From JALZEG01 sp046263255 (GTDB lineage: Bacteria; Actinomycetota; CADDZG01; WHSQ01): a stretch of DNA of 64,000 nucleotides. The notes under the pieces are model-generated. The model did no database searches. It was not told where the DNA came from and saw nothing but the letters and a program-made list of their open reading frames with translations. Within the stretch, counting starts at the first letter, position 1. The number at the start of each line of letters is the position of its first letter. The translations under genes were made by a program, and so were the position numbers. The stretch spans positions 1-64,000 of the forward strand of contig JBHELD010000057.1 in assembly GCA_046263255.1 (NCBI GenBank). Direction: 5' to 3'. Of this stretch, positions 45,411 through 52,849 are shown in pieces.

Positions 45411-46225
45411 GACCGCTTCACCGCCGCAGGACGTTCCCTTACGAGGGCCTCCGGAAAACCCTCCGCGGAGACGTCCTCGCCGAGCAGGTCCGAGACCAAC
45501 TGCTTCGCTCGCTTGAGCGTAGCCTCGACGGCGCGTCTTCCACCGTCGTCGTCGCCGAGCTCGAACGACGCCTTGGCGACGACGAGACCCTGCACCACGT
45601 GGTCGTTCAGCTCGAGCGCCTCCTTCCGGCGCACCGCGTCCCTGCCGATCTGCGCCGCGTACTCCTCGCTGCGCTTCCACGCGACGAGGCACGCGACGGA
45701 GGCGGCGAGGATGAACGCCGCGTGGATCGCGGCCCATCTCCACGGGTTGGCGACCGCCTCCGGCGTGCCGTAGACGGCCCCGGGCTCGATCGTCCCCATG
45801 ACGCCGTGGTGCAACAGGACATAGGCGATGCCGACGAGGAACGGGAACCATTCCTGGTAGAGGGTCACGACGACGACCATCACGAAGAAGTGGAAGTGCA
45901 TCTCGGTGACGCCGCCGGAGAAATGGACGAGGAGCGCCGAGCACGTGAACAAGCCGGCGGTCGCGACGATCGCGCGGAAGTTTCTGCCGAGCCTCGACCA
46001 CATGGCGACCCACGCCGCCACGGCGACGATGCCCACCTCCGCCACGGCGTGCAGAGGGTCGAAGCCGCGGAGAAGCGCCATCACGAACAGGGCCGGCACG
46101 TGAATCCACAGCAGAGCGACGATCGCCCTGTGCCGGCTCGTCCAGAGCGACGCGGGAAGCGCGCCCCCGCGCGGAAGCATCGCGCGCAGGCGCGGCAGCG
46201 TCCTCGGCAGCGATGGACCCCTCAT
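45407..46225 (-). CDS. Six-TM protein with histidine-kinase dimerisation-like segment but no ATPase domain
   Basis: 272 aa from ATG 46225; a CATAGT -10 (46232-46237) lies 6 nt upstream. Six TM helices cover about residues 30-190, including GVTEMHFHFFVMVVVVTLY, a His-rich motif found in several actinobacterial sensors. The cytoplasmic tail has RRKEALELNDHVVQGLVVAK, which resembles an HisKA_3-like H-box, followed by a helix (RAVEATLKRAKQLVSDLLGE). No HATPase domain follows. It may be a phosphotransfer protein or a scaffold for the receiver encoded next. Confidence 0.7.
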   Translation of the reverse strand: MRGPSLPRTLPRLRAMLPRGGALPASLWTSRHRAIVALLWIHVPALFVMALLRGFDPLHAVAEVGIVAVAAWVAMWSRLGRNFRAIVATAGLFTCSALLVHFSGGVTEMHFHFFVMVVVVTLYQEWFPFLVGIAYVLLHHGVMGTIEPGAVYGTPEAVANPWRWAAIHAAFILAASVACLVAWKRSEEYAAQIGRDAVRRKEALELNDHVVQGLVVAKASFELGDDDGGRRAVEATLKRAKQLVSDLLGEDVSAEGFPEALVRERPAAVKRS

Positions 46226-46288
46226 GCTCCGACTATGGGATAAAGGACATAAGGGCGGAATACGTAGCTTCCGCATGTGGGGCCACGC

Positions 46289-49201
46289 CTATCCCGCGCG
46301 CCGGGCGGTCCCGACGCGGCGCCCCTCTAGGCCCGCGGCCGCGGCGCGGCGCGGCCGCCTGCGACGGGCGAGCAGGGGCTGGAGATAGCGGCCGGTGTAG
46401 GAGGAGGGGCAGGATGCCACCTCCTCCGGTGTCCCGGCGACGACGACCGACCCCCCGCCGGCGCCGCCCTCGGGGCCGAGGTCGATGATGTGGTCCGCGG
46501 TCTTGATCACGTCGAGGTTGTGCTCGATGACGACCACCGAGTTGCCTGCGTCCACCAGCCGGTGCAGCACTCCGAGCAGCTTCGCGACGTCGTCGAAGTG
46601 GAGACCGGTCGTCGGCTCGTCCAGGATGTAGAGGGTCTTCCCGGTGGATCGCTTCGCGAGCTCGCTCGCCAGCTTCACCCGCTGCGCCTCGCCTCCGGAG
46701 AGCGTCGGGGCCGGCTGGCCCAGCCTGACGTAGCCGAGCCCGACGTCGCGCAGCGTGTCCATGTGCCGCGCGATCGGCGGGATGGCGGAGAAGAACTCGG
46801 CGGCCTCGGCGACGCTCATCTCGAGGACGTCGGCGATGTTCTTGCCCTTGAACCGGACCTCGAGCGTCTCCCGGTTGTACCGCTTGCCCTTGCACACCTC
46901 GCACGGCACGTAGACGTCCGGCAGGAAGTGCATCTCGATCTTGATCGTGCCGTCCCCCGCACAGGCCTCGCAGCGCCCCCCGCGGACGTTGAACGAGAAG
47001 CGCCCCGGTTGATAGCCCTTCCGCCGCGCGTCGTGCGGCTTCGCGAACAGCTTCCGGATGTGGGCGAACACGCCGGTGTACGTCGGCGGGTTCGACCGCG
47101 GCGTCCGCCCGATGGGCGACTGGTCGATGTCGATGACCTTGTCGACCTGGTCGAGGCCCTCGATCGCCTTGTGCCGGCCGGCGACCAGCCGCGCGTTGCG
47201 GTTGAGCCTCTGGTGCAGGGCCCGGTACAGGACCTCGTTCACCAGGGTCGACTTCCCCGACCCCGACACGCCGGTGACGCCGACGAAGCAGCCGAGGGGG
47301 AACGCGACGTCGATGTCACGGAGGTTGTGCTGGCGCGCGCCGCGGACGACGATCGCGCCCGTGCCCGGCCGGCGCCGCTCCGGCACCGGGATCGTCTTCC
47401 GTCCGGCGAGGTAGTCGCCGGTCATCGACTGACGGTTCCGCACCAATCCGTCGACTGCACCGCTGTAGACGATTGCGCCGCCGTGCTCGCCGGCGCCGGG
47501 GCCGATGTCCACGACGTGGTCGGCAACCCGGATCGTCTCCTCGTCGTGCTCGACCACGATGAGCGTGTTGCCGAGGTCGCGCAGCCGTACGAGCGTGTCG
47601 ATGAGCCGCCGGTTGTCGCGCTGGTGCAGCCCGATGGAGGGCTCGTCCAGTATGTAGAGGACCCCCACGAGGCCCGACCCGATCTGCGTCGCGAGCCGGA
47701 TCCTCTGCGCCTCGCCGCCGGCCAGCGTCGCCGCGCCGCGCGCGAGCGTGAGGTAGTCCAGCCCGACGTCGAGGAGGAACCCGAGCCGCGCGTGGATCTC
47801 CTTCAGCACGCGCTCCGCGATCGTCGTCTCCCGGTCGTCGAGCTCGATCTTGCGCAGGAACGCGTCGACGTCGCCGATGCAGATGTCGCAGACCTCGTGG
47901 ATGTTCTTGCCGCCGATCGTGACCGCGAGCGACTCGGGCCGCAGCCGCGCGCCCTTGCACGCGGGACACGGGACCTCGCGGAAGTACTGCTCGTACCGCT
48001 CCCGGGCGTACTCGGAGTCGGTCTCGGCCCGGCGGCGCTCGAGCCAGGGGATCACGCCCTCGAAGCTCGTCCAGTACGAGCGGATCCGGTTGAACCGGTT
48101 GCGGTAGCGGACGTGCACCTGCTCGTCCTCCGACCCGTAGAGGATCACGTCGCGCGCGCGCTTCGAGAGCCGCCGGAACGGGACGTCGGTCTTGAACCGG
48201 AACGTCTTCGCGGCGGAGTCGAGCAGCCGGTCGAAGTACTCGAGCGTCCGGCCGGACCACGGCGCGATCGCGCCTTCGTCCAGGGTCAGGTCGGGGTTCG
48301 GGATCACGAGGTCGGCATCGACCTCGAGGTGCGTGCCGAGGCCGTCACAGCGATCGCACGCGCCGTAGGGCGAGTTGAACGAGAAGTTCCTCGGCGCGAG
48401 CTCGTCGAACGACAGCCCGCAGAACGTGCACGCGAAATGCTGGCTGAAGAGGACGTCCTCGCTCGCGTCGTCGACGAGGTCGATGGCGGCCGTTCCCTCG
48501 GCGAGCTGCAGCGCGGTCTCGACCGAGTCCGTCAGGCGGCTGCCGATCCCCTCCCTCAGCACGAGGCGGTCGACGACGACGTCGATGTCGTGCTGGAAGT
48601 AGCGGTCGAGGCGGATCTTCTCCGACAGCTCCCGCACCTCGCCGTCGACCCGGGCGCGGGCGAACCCGCGTCGCGCCAGGTCGTCGAACAGCGTCGTGAA
48701 CTCGCCCTTGCGGCTGCGGACGACGGGCGCGAGGACCTGGAACCGTGTGCCCTCGGGAAGCTCGAGGATCTGGTCGACGATCTGCTCGGGGGTCTGCCGG
48801 GCGACGGGGCGGCCGCAGTTGTGGCAGTGGGGACGGCCGATCCGCGCGAACAGCAGCCGCAGGTAGTCGTAGACCTCGGTGATCGTGCCCACGGTCGACC
48901 GCGGGTTCCGGGACGCCGACTTCTGGTCGATCGAGATCGCCGGCGAGAGCCCCTCGATGAAGTCGACGTCGGGCTTGTCCATCTGGCCGAGGAACTGCCG
49001 GGCGTACGACGAGAGCGACTCCACGTACCGCCGTTGCCCCTCCGCGTAGATCGTGTCGAAGGCGAGCGACGACTTCCCCGAGCCGGAGATCCCCGTGAAG
49101 ACGATCAGGGACTCCCGGGGGAGCTCGAGGTGGACGTTCTTCAGGTTGTGCTCGCGGGCCCCCCGGATGACGAGGTAACCCGATGAGGCTTTCGTCGGCA
49201 C
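46289..49201 (-). CDS. uvrA: Excinuclease ABC subunit A
   Basis: 970 aa from GTG 49201. A TACCAT hexamer (49208-49213) 6 nt before it implies a leaderless mRNA. Two ABC cassettes with zinc modules: GISGSGKSSLAFDTIYAE, the zinc finger CTFCGLSF...CDRC, the second Walker A GVSGSGKSTLVNEVLYRA, and the C-terminal zinc module CEACAGDGTIKIEMHFLP then CEVC. The signature of NBD-I reads TLAGGEAQRIRLA where Ser is usual (TLSGGEAQ); NBD-II has the normal TLSGGEAQRVKLA. It finds helix-distorting lesions with UvrB. Confidence 0.97.
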   Translation of the reverse strand: MPTKASSGYLVIRGAREHNLKNVHLELPRESLIVFTGISGSGKSSLAFDTIYAEGQRRYVESLSSYARQFLGQMDKPDVDFIEGLSPAISIDQKSASRNPRSTVGTITEVYDYLRLLFARIGRPHCHNCGRPVARQTPEQIVDQILELPEGTRFQVLAPVVRSRKGEFTTLFDDLARRGFARARVDGEVRELSEKIRLDRYFQHDIDVVVDRLVLREGIGSRLTDSVETALQLAEGTAAIDLVDDASEDVLFSQHFACTFCGLSFDELAPRNFSFNSPYGACDRCDGLGTHLEVDADLVIPNPDLTLDEGAIAPWSGRTLEYFDRLLDSAAKTFRFKTDVPFRRLSKRARDVILYGSEDEQVHVRYRNRFNRIRSYWTSFEGVIPWLERRRAETDSEYARERYEQYFREVPCPACKGARLRPESLAVTIGGKNIHEVCDICIGDVDAFLRKIELDDRETTIAERVLKEIHARLGFLLDVGLDYLTLARGAATLAGGEAQRIRLATQIGSGLVGVLYILDEPSIGLHQRDNRRLIDTLVRLRDLGNTLIVVEHDEETIRVADHVVDIGPGAGEHGGAIVYSGAVDGLVRNRQSMTGDYLAGRKTIPVPERRRPGTGAIVVRGARQHNLRDIDVAFPLGCFVGVTGVSGSGKSTLVNEVLYRALHQRLNRNARLVAGRHKAIEGLDQVDKVIDIDQSPIGRTPRSNPPTYTGVFAHIRKLFAKPHDARRKGYQPGRFSFNVRGGRCEACAGDGTIKIEMHFLPDVYVPCEVCKGKRYNRETLEVRFKGKNIADVLEMSVAEAAEFFSAIPPIARHMDTLRDVGLGYVRLGQPAPTLSGGEAQRVKLASELAKRSTGKTLYILDEPTTGLHFDDVAKLLGVLHRLVDAGNSVVVIEHNLDVIKTADHIIDLGPEGGAGGGSVVVAGTPEEVASCPSSYTGRYLQPLLARRRRPRRAAAAGLEGRRVGTARRAG

Positions 49202-49207
49202 CAGGGC

Positions 49208-49320
49208 ATGGTAAACGACGCCCTTGTAACTCTGAGTTCCGATTTCGCGCCCGCCGCGGGCGGGGCGCTGGGGACCCCCCTCGAGGGAGCCGTTCGCCGG
49301 CTCGCGGCTCCCGATACGCT
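49208..49320. promoter_or_regulatory. Divergent leaderless promoters of uvrA and the aminotransferase gene
   Basis: TACCAT on the minus strand (49208-49213, 6 nt from the uvrA GTG) and TACGCT on the plus strand (49315-49320, 6 nt from GTG 49327). No LexA-type box (TCGAAC-N4-GTTCGA) was seen between them. Confidence 0.6.
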
Positions 49321-49326
49321 GGCCGC

Positions 49327-50475
49327 GTGACCGACTTCGCCGCGTACCGCGCCGAGTTCCCGGTCCTCGAGGACCGGACCTACCTCATCTCGGCGTCGCT
49401 CGGCCCCCTCTCCCGCGCCGCCCGCCGGGCCGCCGAGGAGCACCTCGACCTCTGGGCGAGGCTGGGCCCCGAGGAGCTCTGGTTCGACCACGGCCTCCCC
49501 AAGCTGAGCGAGTGCCGCACCCTGTTCGCCCGCCTGATCGGCGCCTCGCCGCACGAGACCGCGGTGATCCCGTCGGTCTCGGTCGGCCTCTCTTCGGTTG
49601 CGACGTGCCTCGATCTCACGCGGCGCCCCAAGATAGTGCTTACCGACATGGACTTCCCGACCAACCACTACGTATGGCGCGCCTCGGAAAAGGCGGGTGC
49701 CAAGCTCGACGTCGTGCGGTCGCCGGACGGGGTCACGGTTCCGGCCGAGGACGTGATCGCGCGGATCGACGAGCAGACGGCGGCCGTCAACCTGAACCGC
49801 GTCCTCTTCGAGTCGTCGTGGATCATGGAGGCCCCGGCCATCGTCGAGGCGGCGCACGCTCACGGCGCGCTCGTGGTGGTCGACGACTTCCACGGCTCGG
49901 GCATCCTGCCGGTCGACGTCCACGAGCTCGGCGCGGACGTGCTGCTGACCGGCGCGTTGAAGTGGCTGTGCGGCGGCCAGGGCATCGCGTTCCTCTACTG
50001 CAGGGAAGACCTGATCCCGCGGATGGAGCCGCTCGTCGTCGGCTGGTTCGGGACGAAGGACTTCTTCGAGTTCGACCGCTCCGACCTGAGGCTCCGCGAC
50101 GACGCCCGCCGGTTCGAGACCGGGACGTTCGCGCTGGCCCAGGCGTGGACCGCCGCGGCGGCGCTCGGGATGATCCTCGACGTCGGCGTCGAGGCGATCC
50201 GGCAGCGCAACGCCGAGCTCACGCAGGGCATCGTCGAGCGCGCGGACGCCGCGGGGATCGCGGTCGCGTCGCCCCGCGACGGGAGCCGGCGCGGGGGCCT
50301 CGTCCGCCTGCTCGTGGAGGGCGGTCCCGGCGAGGCGAAGAGGATCCTCCACGCCCTCTTCGAGCGCGACGTCGTGCTCGACAAGCGGGGGGCGTCGCTG
50401 CGCGTCTCGCCGCACTTCTTCAACGACGAGCGCGACCTCGATCGGTGCTTTGCCGCTCTGCGCGAAGTGCTCTAA
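49327..50475 (+). CDS. Class V aminotransferase-like PLP enzyme
   Basis: 382 aa from GTG 49327 (TACGCT 6 nt upstream). PLP fold of the class V group. The Lys that binds PLP is in LLTGALKWLCGGQGIAFLYC; the Asp and His around VVVDDFHGSGILPVDVHELG fit the cofactor pocket. The N-terminus FPVLEDRTYLISASLGPLSR is typical. It may be a cysteine desulfurase-like, kynureninase-like or aminotransferase enzyme; the true reaction is unclear. It ends 217 bp before the subtilase gene. Confidence 0.82.
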   Translation: MTDFAAYRAEFPVLEDRTYLISASLGPLSRAARRAAEEHLDLWARLGPEELWFDHGLPKLSECRTLFARLIGASPHETAVIPSVSVGLSSVATCLDLTRRPKIVLTDMDFPTNHYVWRASEKAGAKLDVVRSPDGVTVPAEDVIARIDEQTAAVNLNRVLFESSWIMEAPAIVEAAHAHGALVVVDDFHGSGILPVDVHELGADVLLTGALKWLCGGQGIAFLYCREDLIPRMEPLVVGWFGTKDFFEFDRSDLRLRDDARRFETGTFALAQAWTAAAALGMILDVGVEAIRQRNAELTQGIVERADAAGIAVASPRDGSRRGGLVRLLVEGGPGEAKRILHALFERDVVLDKRGASLRVSPHFFNDERDLDRCFAALREVL

Positions 50476-50495
50476 GCCGCCGATACCGACACCGC

Positions 50496-50568
50496 ACTAG
50501 TCCTTCAATTCCGCGCTAATCCGGACAGATCGCGCGCGGTGACTAGTCCGTTCGCAGCGCGCGATAGA
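50496..50568 (+). promoter_or_regulatory. Subtilase promoter with three direct repeats
   Basis: ACTAGTCC (50496-50503), GCTAATCC (50515-50522) and ACTAGTCC (50542-50549) are direct repeats. A -35-like TGACTA (50540-50545) and -10 GATAGA (50563-50568) are 17 bp apart, with the last repeat overlapping the -35. They may be binding sites for an activator or repressor, identity unknown. Confidence 0.5.
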
Positions 50569-50691
50569 TGAGCGCAAAGGACCATCAGGAAAACTCGATC
50601 GGGTGCCGATCTTCCGACTGCGGGGGCAGAGGAAACACCGGGAGGGTGGATTTAGTCGTGCCGGTGGAACGCCCGAGGAGGGGATAAGCGT
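50569..50691 (+). other. Structured leader of the subtilase mRNA
   Basis: About 115-120 nt between the putative -10 and ATG 50692, long for this window. It can form GATCGG-GTG-CCGATC and a larger stem CACCGG / CCGGTG. GGAGGGG lies 9 nt before the ATG. The fold matches no riboswitch class that could be named by eye. Confidence 0.4.
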
Positions 50692-52776
50692 ATGAAGATA
50701 GCTTTCGGAATCAGCTGGAACGATTCCAAGAAGGGCCAGTACCTCGCCGCCGTAGGCCTCAGTCTGGGCCTTCTTTTCGCGTCCATGCCCGGTATGGGGC
50801 AGTCGATGGCGCAGGCGACGTCAGAGATGGTCAAGGTCATCGTGCGCGAGCTCCCCGGCGCCGGCTCCGGCCCCGAGCAGCTCGTCGAAGACCTCGGCGG
50901 AGACGTGGGCCGCCACATCGGGATCATCGACGGTTTCACCGCAACCGTTCCCGAGACGAGCGTCCCGGCGCTGAAGGCTTCGTCGCAGGTCCACTCGGTC
51001 ACCGCGGACATGAAGGTCCGCATGCTCCACGAGGTGAACGGCTACGACGCCAGCCTGTCCACGAACGCGGGGTCGATCTTCAACACGACCAACGCCGTCA
51101 AAGCCAGGGACTACTGGCGTGAGGGCTTCACCGGCAAGGGCGTCGACGTCGCGATGATCGACACGGGCGTCGTCCCCGTCGACGGCCTTACGGTCCCGGG
51201 CAAGGTCGTCAACGGACCCGACCTGTCGTTCGAGTCGGGCTCCGAGACGCACCGGTACCTCGACACCTACGGTCACGGGACGCACATGGCCGGGATCATC
51301 GCCGGACGCGACAGCGGCGCCGTGACCGGCAAGGAGAACGGCGACCACGACAACTTCATCGGCGTCGCTCCCGACGCGCGGGTCGTCAACGTGAAGGTCG
51401 GAGCGCACGACGGCTCGACCGACGTCTCGCAGGTCCTGGCCGCGATCGACTGGGTCGTCCAGCACCGCAACAGCGGCGGCCTGAACATCCGCGTCCTGAA
51501 CCTCTCGTTCGGCACGGACGGCACGCAGAGCTACATGATCGACCCCCTGACGTACGCCGCCGAGGTCGCGTGGCACAAGGGCATCGTCGTGGTCGTCGCC
51601 GCCGGGAACTCCCAGTTCGGCACGTCCGCGCTGAACAACCCGGCCTACGACCCGTACGTGATCGCGGTCGGAGCGTCCGACACGAAGGGCACTTTCGACA
51701 CGTCCGACGACGTCGTCCCCGACTGGTCCGCCCGGGGCGACGGCATCCGGAACCCCGACCTCGTGGCTCCGGGGAAGTCGATCGCCAGCCTCAGGGCGCC
51801 TGGCTCGTACGTCGACGAGAACCATCCCGAAGGCCGGGTCAACTCGAAGCTCTTCAAAGGCAGCGGCACCTCGCAGGCGGCCGCGGTCGTCTCCGGTGCG
51901 GCGGCGCTGGTCGTCCAGCAGCGTCCGGGCATCACGCCGGACCAGGTCAAGGCGCTCCTCAAGAGCACCGCGACGAAGATGCCCGTCGCCGACGCGCAGG
52001 CACAGGGTTCCGGCGTCCTCAACCTGAAGTCGGCGCTGAAGACGGCGACGCCGCTGGCGGTCCAGACATGGCCGCGGGCGACCGGCGTCGGCTCACTCGA
52101 GCTTGCTCGTGGGTCGGGCCACCTCGTGATGGAGGGACCGGACGCGGCGTGCGAGAAGGCGTACCGGGAGGCCCAGGCGGCCGCCGAGCAGACGACTGCC
52201 ACCACCGAGCCGGTCACGGAGGCGAGCACCACCGACGCCACCGTCTCGACCGAGGTGAGCACGACCGACACGACCGTGTCGACCGAGACGAGCAAGACCG
52301 ACACGACCGTGTCGACGGACACGTCCGCTACGGACGCCTCGTCGACGAAGACGTCGGAGCCCACGAAGACGATGGCCGAGGCTTGTCCCGAGATCGACCA
52401 CGTGCTCCAGGGCGAGAAGGACATCTTCGGCAACGCGTGGGACGGCGCCACCTGGTCCGGCCGCAGCTGGACCGGCGCCACCTGGAGCGGCGGAGAGTGG
52501 CTCGGCCGCAGCTGGACGGGCGCCGACTGGTCCGGCCGCAGCTGGACCGGCGCGACGTGGTCCGGGGCAACCTGGAGCGGCGCGACCTGGAGTGGCCGCA
52601 GCTGGACCGGAGCGACGTGGTCGGGAGCGACCTGGAGTGGCCGCAGCTGGACCGGAGCGACGTGGTCCGGAGCGACGTGGTCCGGAGCGACGTGGTCCGG
52701 CGCGACGTGGTCCGGCGCGACATGGTCCGGAGCGACCTGGTCCGGAGCGACGTGGTCCGGCGCGACCTGGTCCTAG
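50692..52776 (+). CDS. Secreted S8 subtilase with C-terminal Trp-pentapeptide repeat domain
   Basis: 694 aa from ATG 50692. The N-terminus carries a hydrophobic export segment (about 17-40), then a propeptide-like part (45-110). The catalytic triad is complete: D157 (VAMIDTGVVPVDG), H195 (YGHGTHMAGIIAG), S394 (FKGSGTSQAAAVVSG), with oxyanion N306 (VAAGNSQ). A linker (500-560) is made of Thr/Ser-rich repeats such as STTDTTVSTE. Residues 581-694 are 23 pentapeptides of the form x-x-W-x-G, mainly ATWSG and RSWTG, ending in the middle of a unit. Such a tail may bind the cell wall, form a beta-solenoid or mediate assembly. A histidine kinase gene follows. Confidence 0.9.
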   Translation: MKIAFGISWNDSKKGQYLAAVGLSLGLLFASMPGMGQSMAQATSEMVKVIVRELPGAGSGPEQLVEDLGGDVGRHIGIIDGFTATVPETSVPALKASSQVHSVTADMKVRMLHEVNGYDASLSTNAGSIFNTTNAVKARDYWREGFTGKGVDVAMIDTGVVPVDGLTVPGKVVNGPDLSFESGSETHRYLDTYGHGTHMAGIIAGRDSGAVTGKENGDHDNFIGVAPDARVVNVKVGAHDGSTDVSQVLAAIDWVVQHRNSGGLNIRVLNLSFGTDGTQSYMIDPLTYAAEVAWHKGIVVVVAAGNSQFGTSALNNPAYDPYVIAVGASDTKGTFDTSDDVVPDWSARGDGIRNPDLVAPGKSIASLRAPGSYVDENHPEGRVNSKLFKGSGTSQAAAVVSGAAALVVQQRPGITPDQVKALLKSTATKMPVADAQAQGSGVLNLKSALKTATPLAVQTWPRATGVGSLELARGSGHLVMEGPDAACEKAYREAQAAAEQTTATTEPVTEASTTDATVSTEVSTTDTTVSTETSKTDTTVSTDTSATDASSTKTSEPTKTMAEACPEIDHVLQGEKDIFGNAWDGATWSGRSWTGATWSGGEWLGRSWTGADWSGRSWTGATWSGATWSGATWSGRSWTGATWSGATWSGRSWTGATWSGATWSGATWSGATWSGATWSGATWSGATWSGATWS
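52432..52776 (+). repeat. 15-bp tandem repeats encoding x-x-W-x-G pentapeptides
   Basis: Twenty-three 15-bp units; the last (ATWS) is cut by the stop codon. The 3' units are nearly identical GCGACGTGGTCCGGA; the 5' units are more varied (RSWTG, GEWLG, ADWSG). Such near-perfect units can shrink or expand by slippage and can be misassembled. Confidence 0.92.
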
Positions 52777-52849
52777 GTAGGCATTGCAGGCAAACACCGA
52801 CGTCACACGTGAAGTCGGCTGAAGGCCCGGCCGACCACGAGAGAAGCCG

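Noticed and set aside
46490..49186. 898-codon frame antisense to uvrA
   Set aside because: Composition is an artefact of GC bias; uvrA motifs are intact on the minus strand.
49202..49326. LexA (SOS) box for uvrA
   Set aside because: No TCGAAC-N4-GTTCGA-like sequence in the divergent gap; the same holds for the region before uvrB.
50569..50691. Possible c-di-AMP (ydaO) or c-di-GMP riboswitch before the subtilase
   Set aside because: Structured and suggestive in position, but none of the conserved core sequences of these classes could be matched.
52432..52776. Repeat array as a CRISPR
   Set aside because: Units are 15 bp, contiguous, in frame and code for pentapeptides; there are no spacers.
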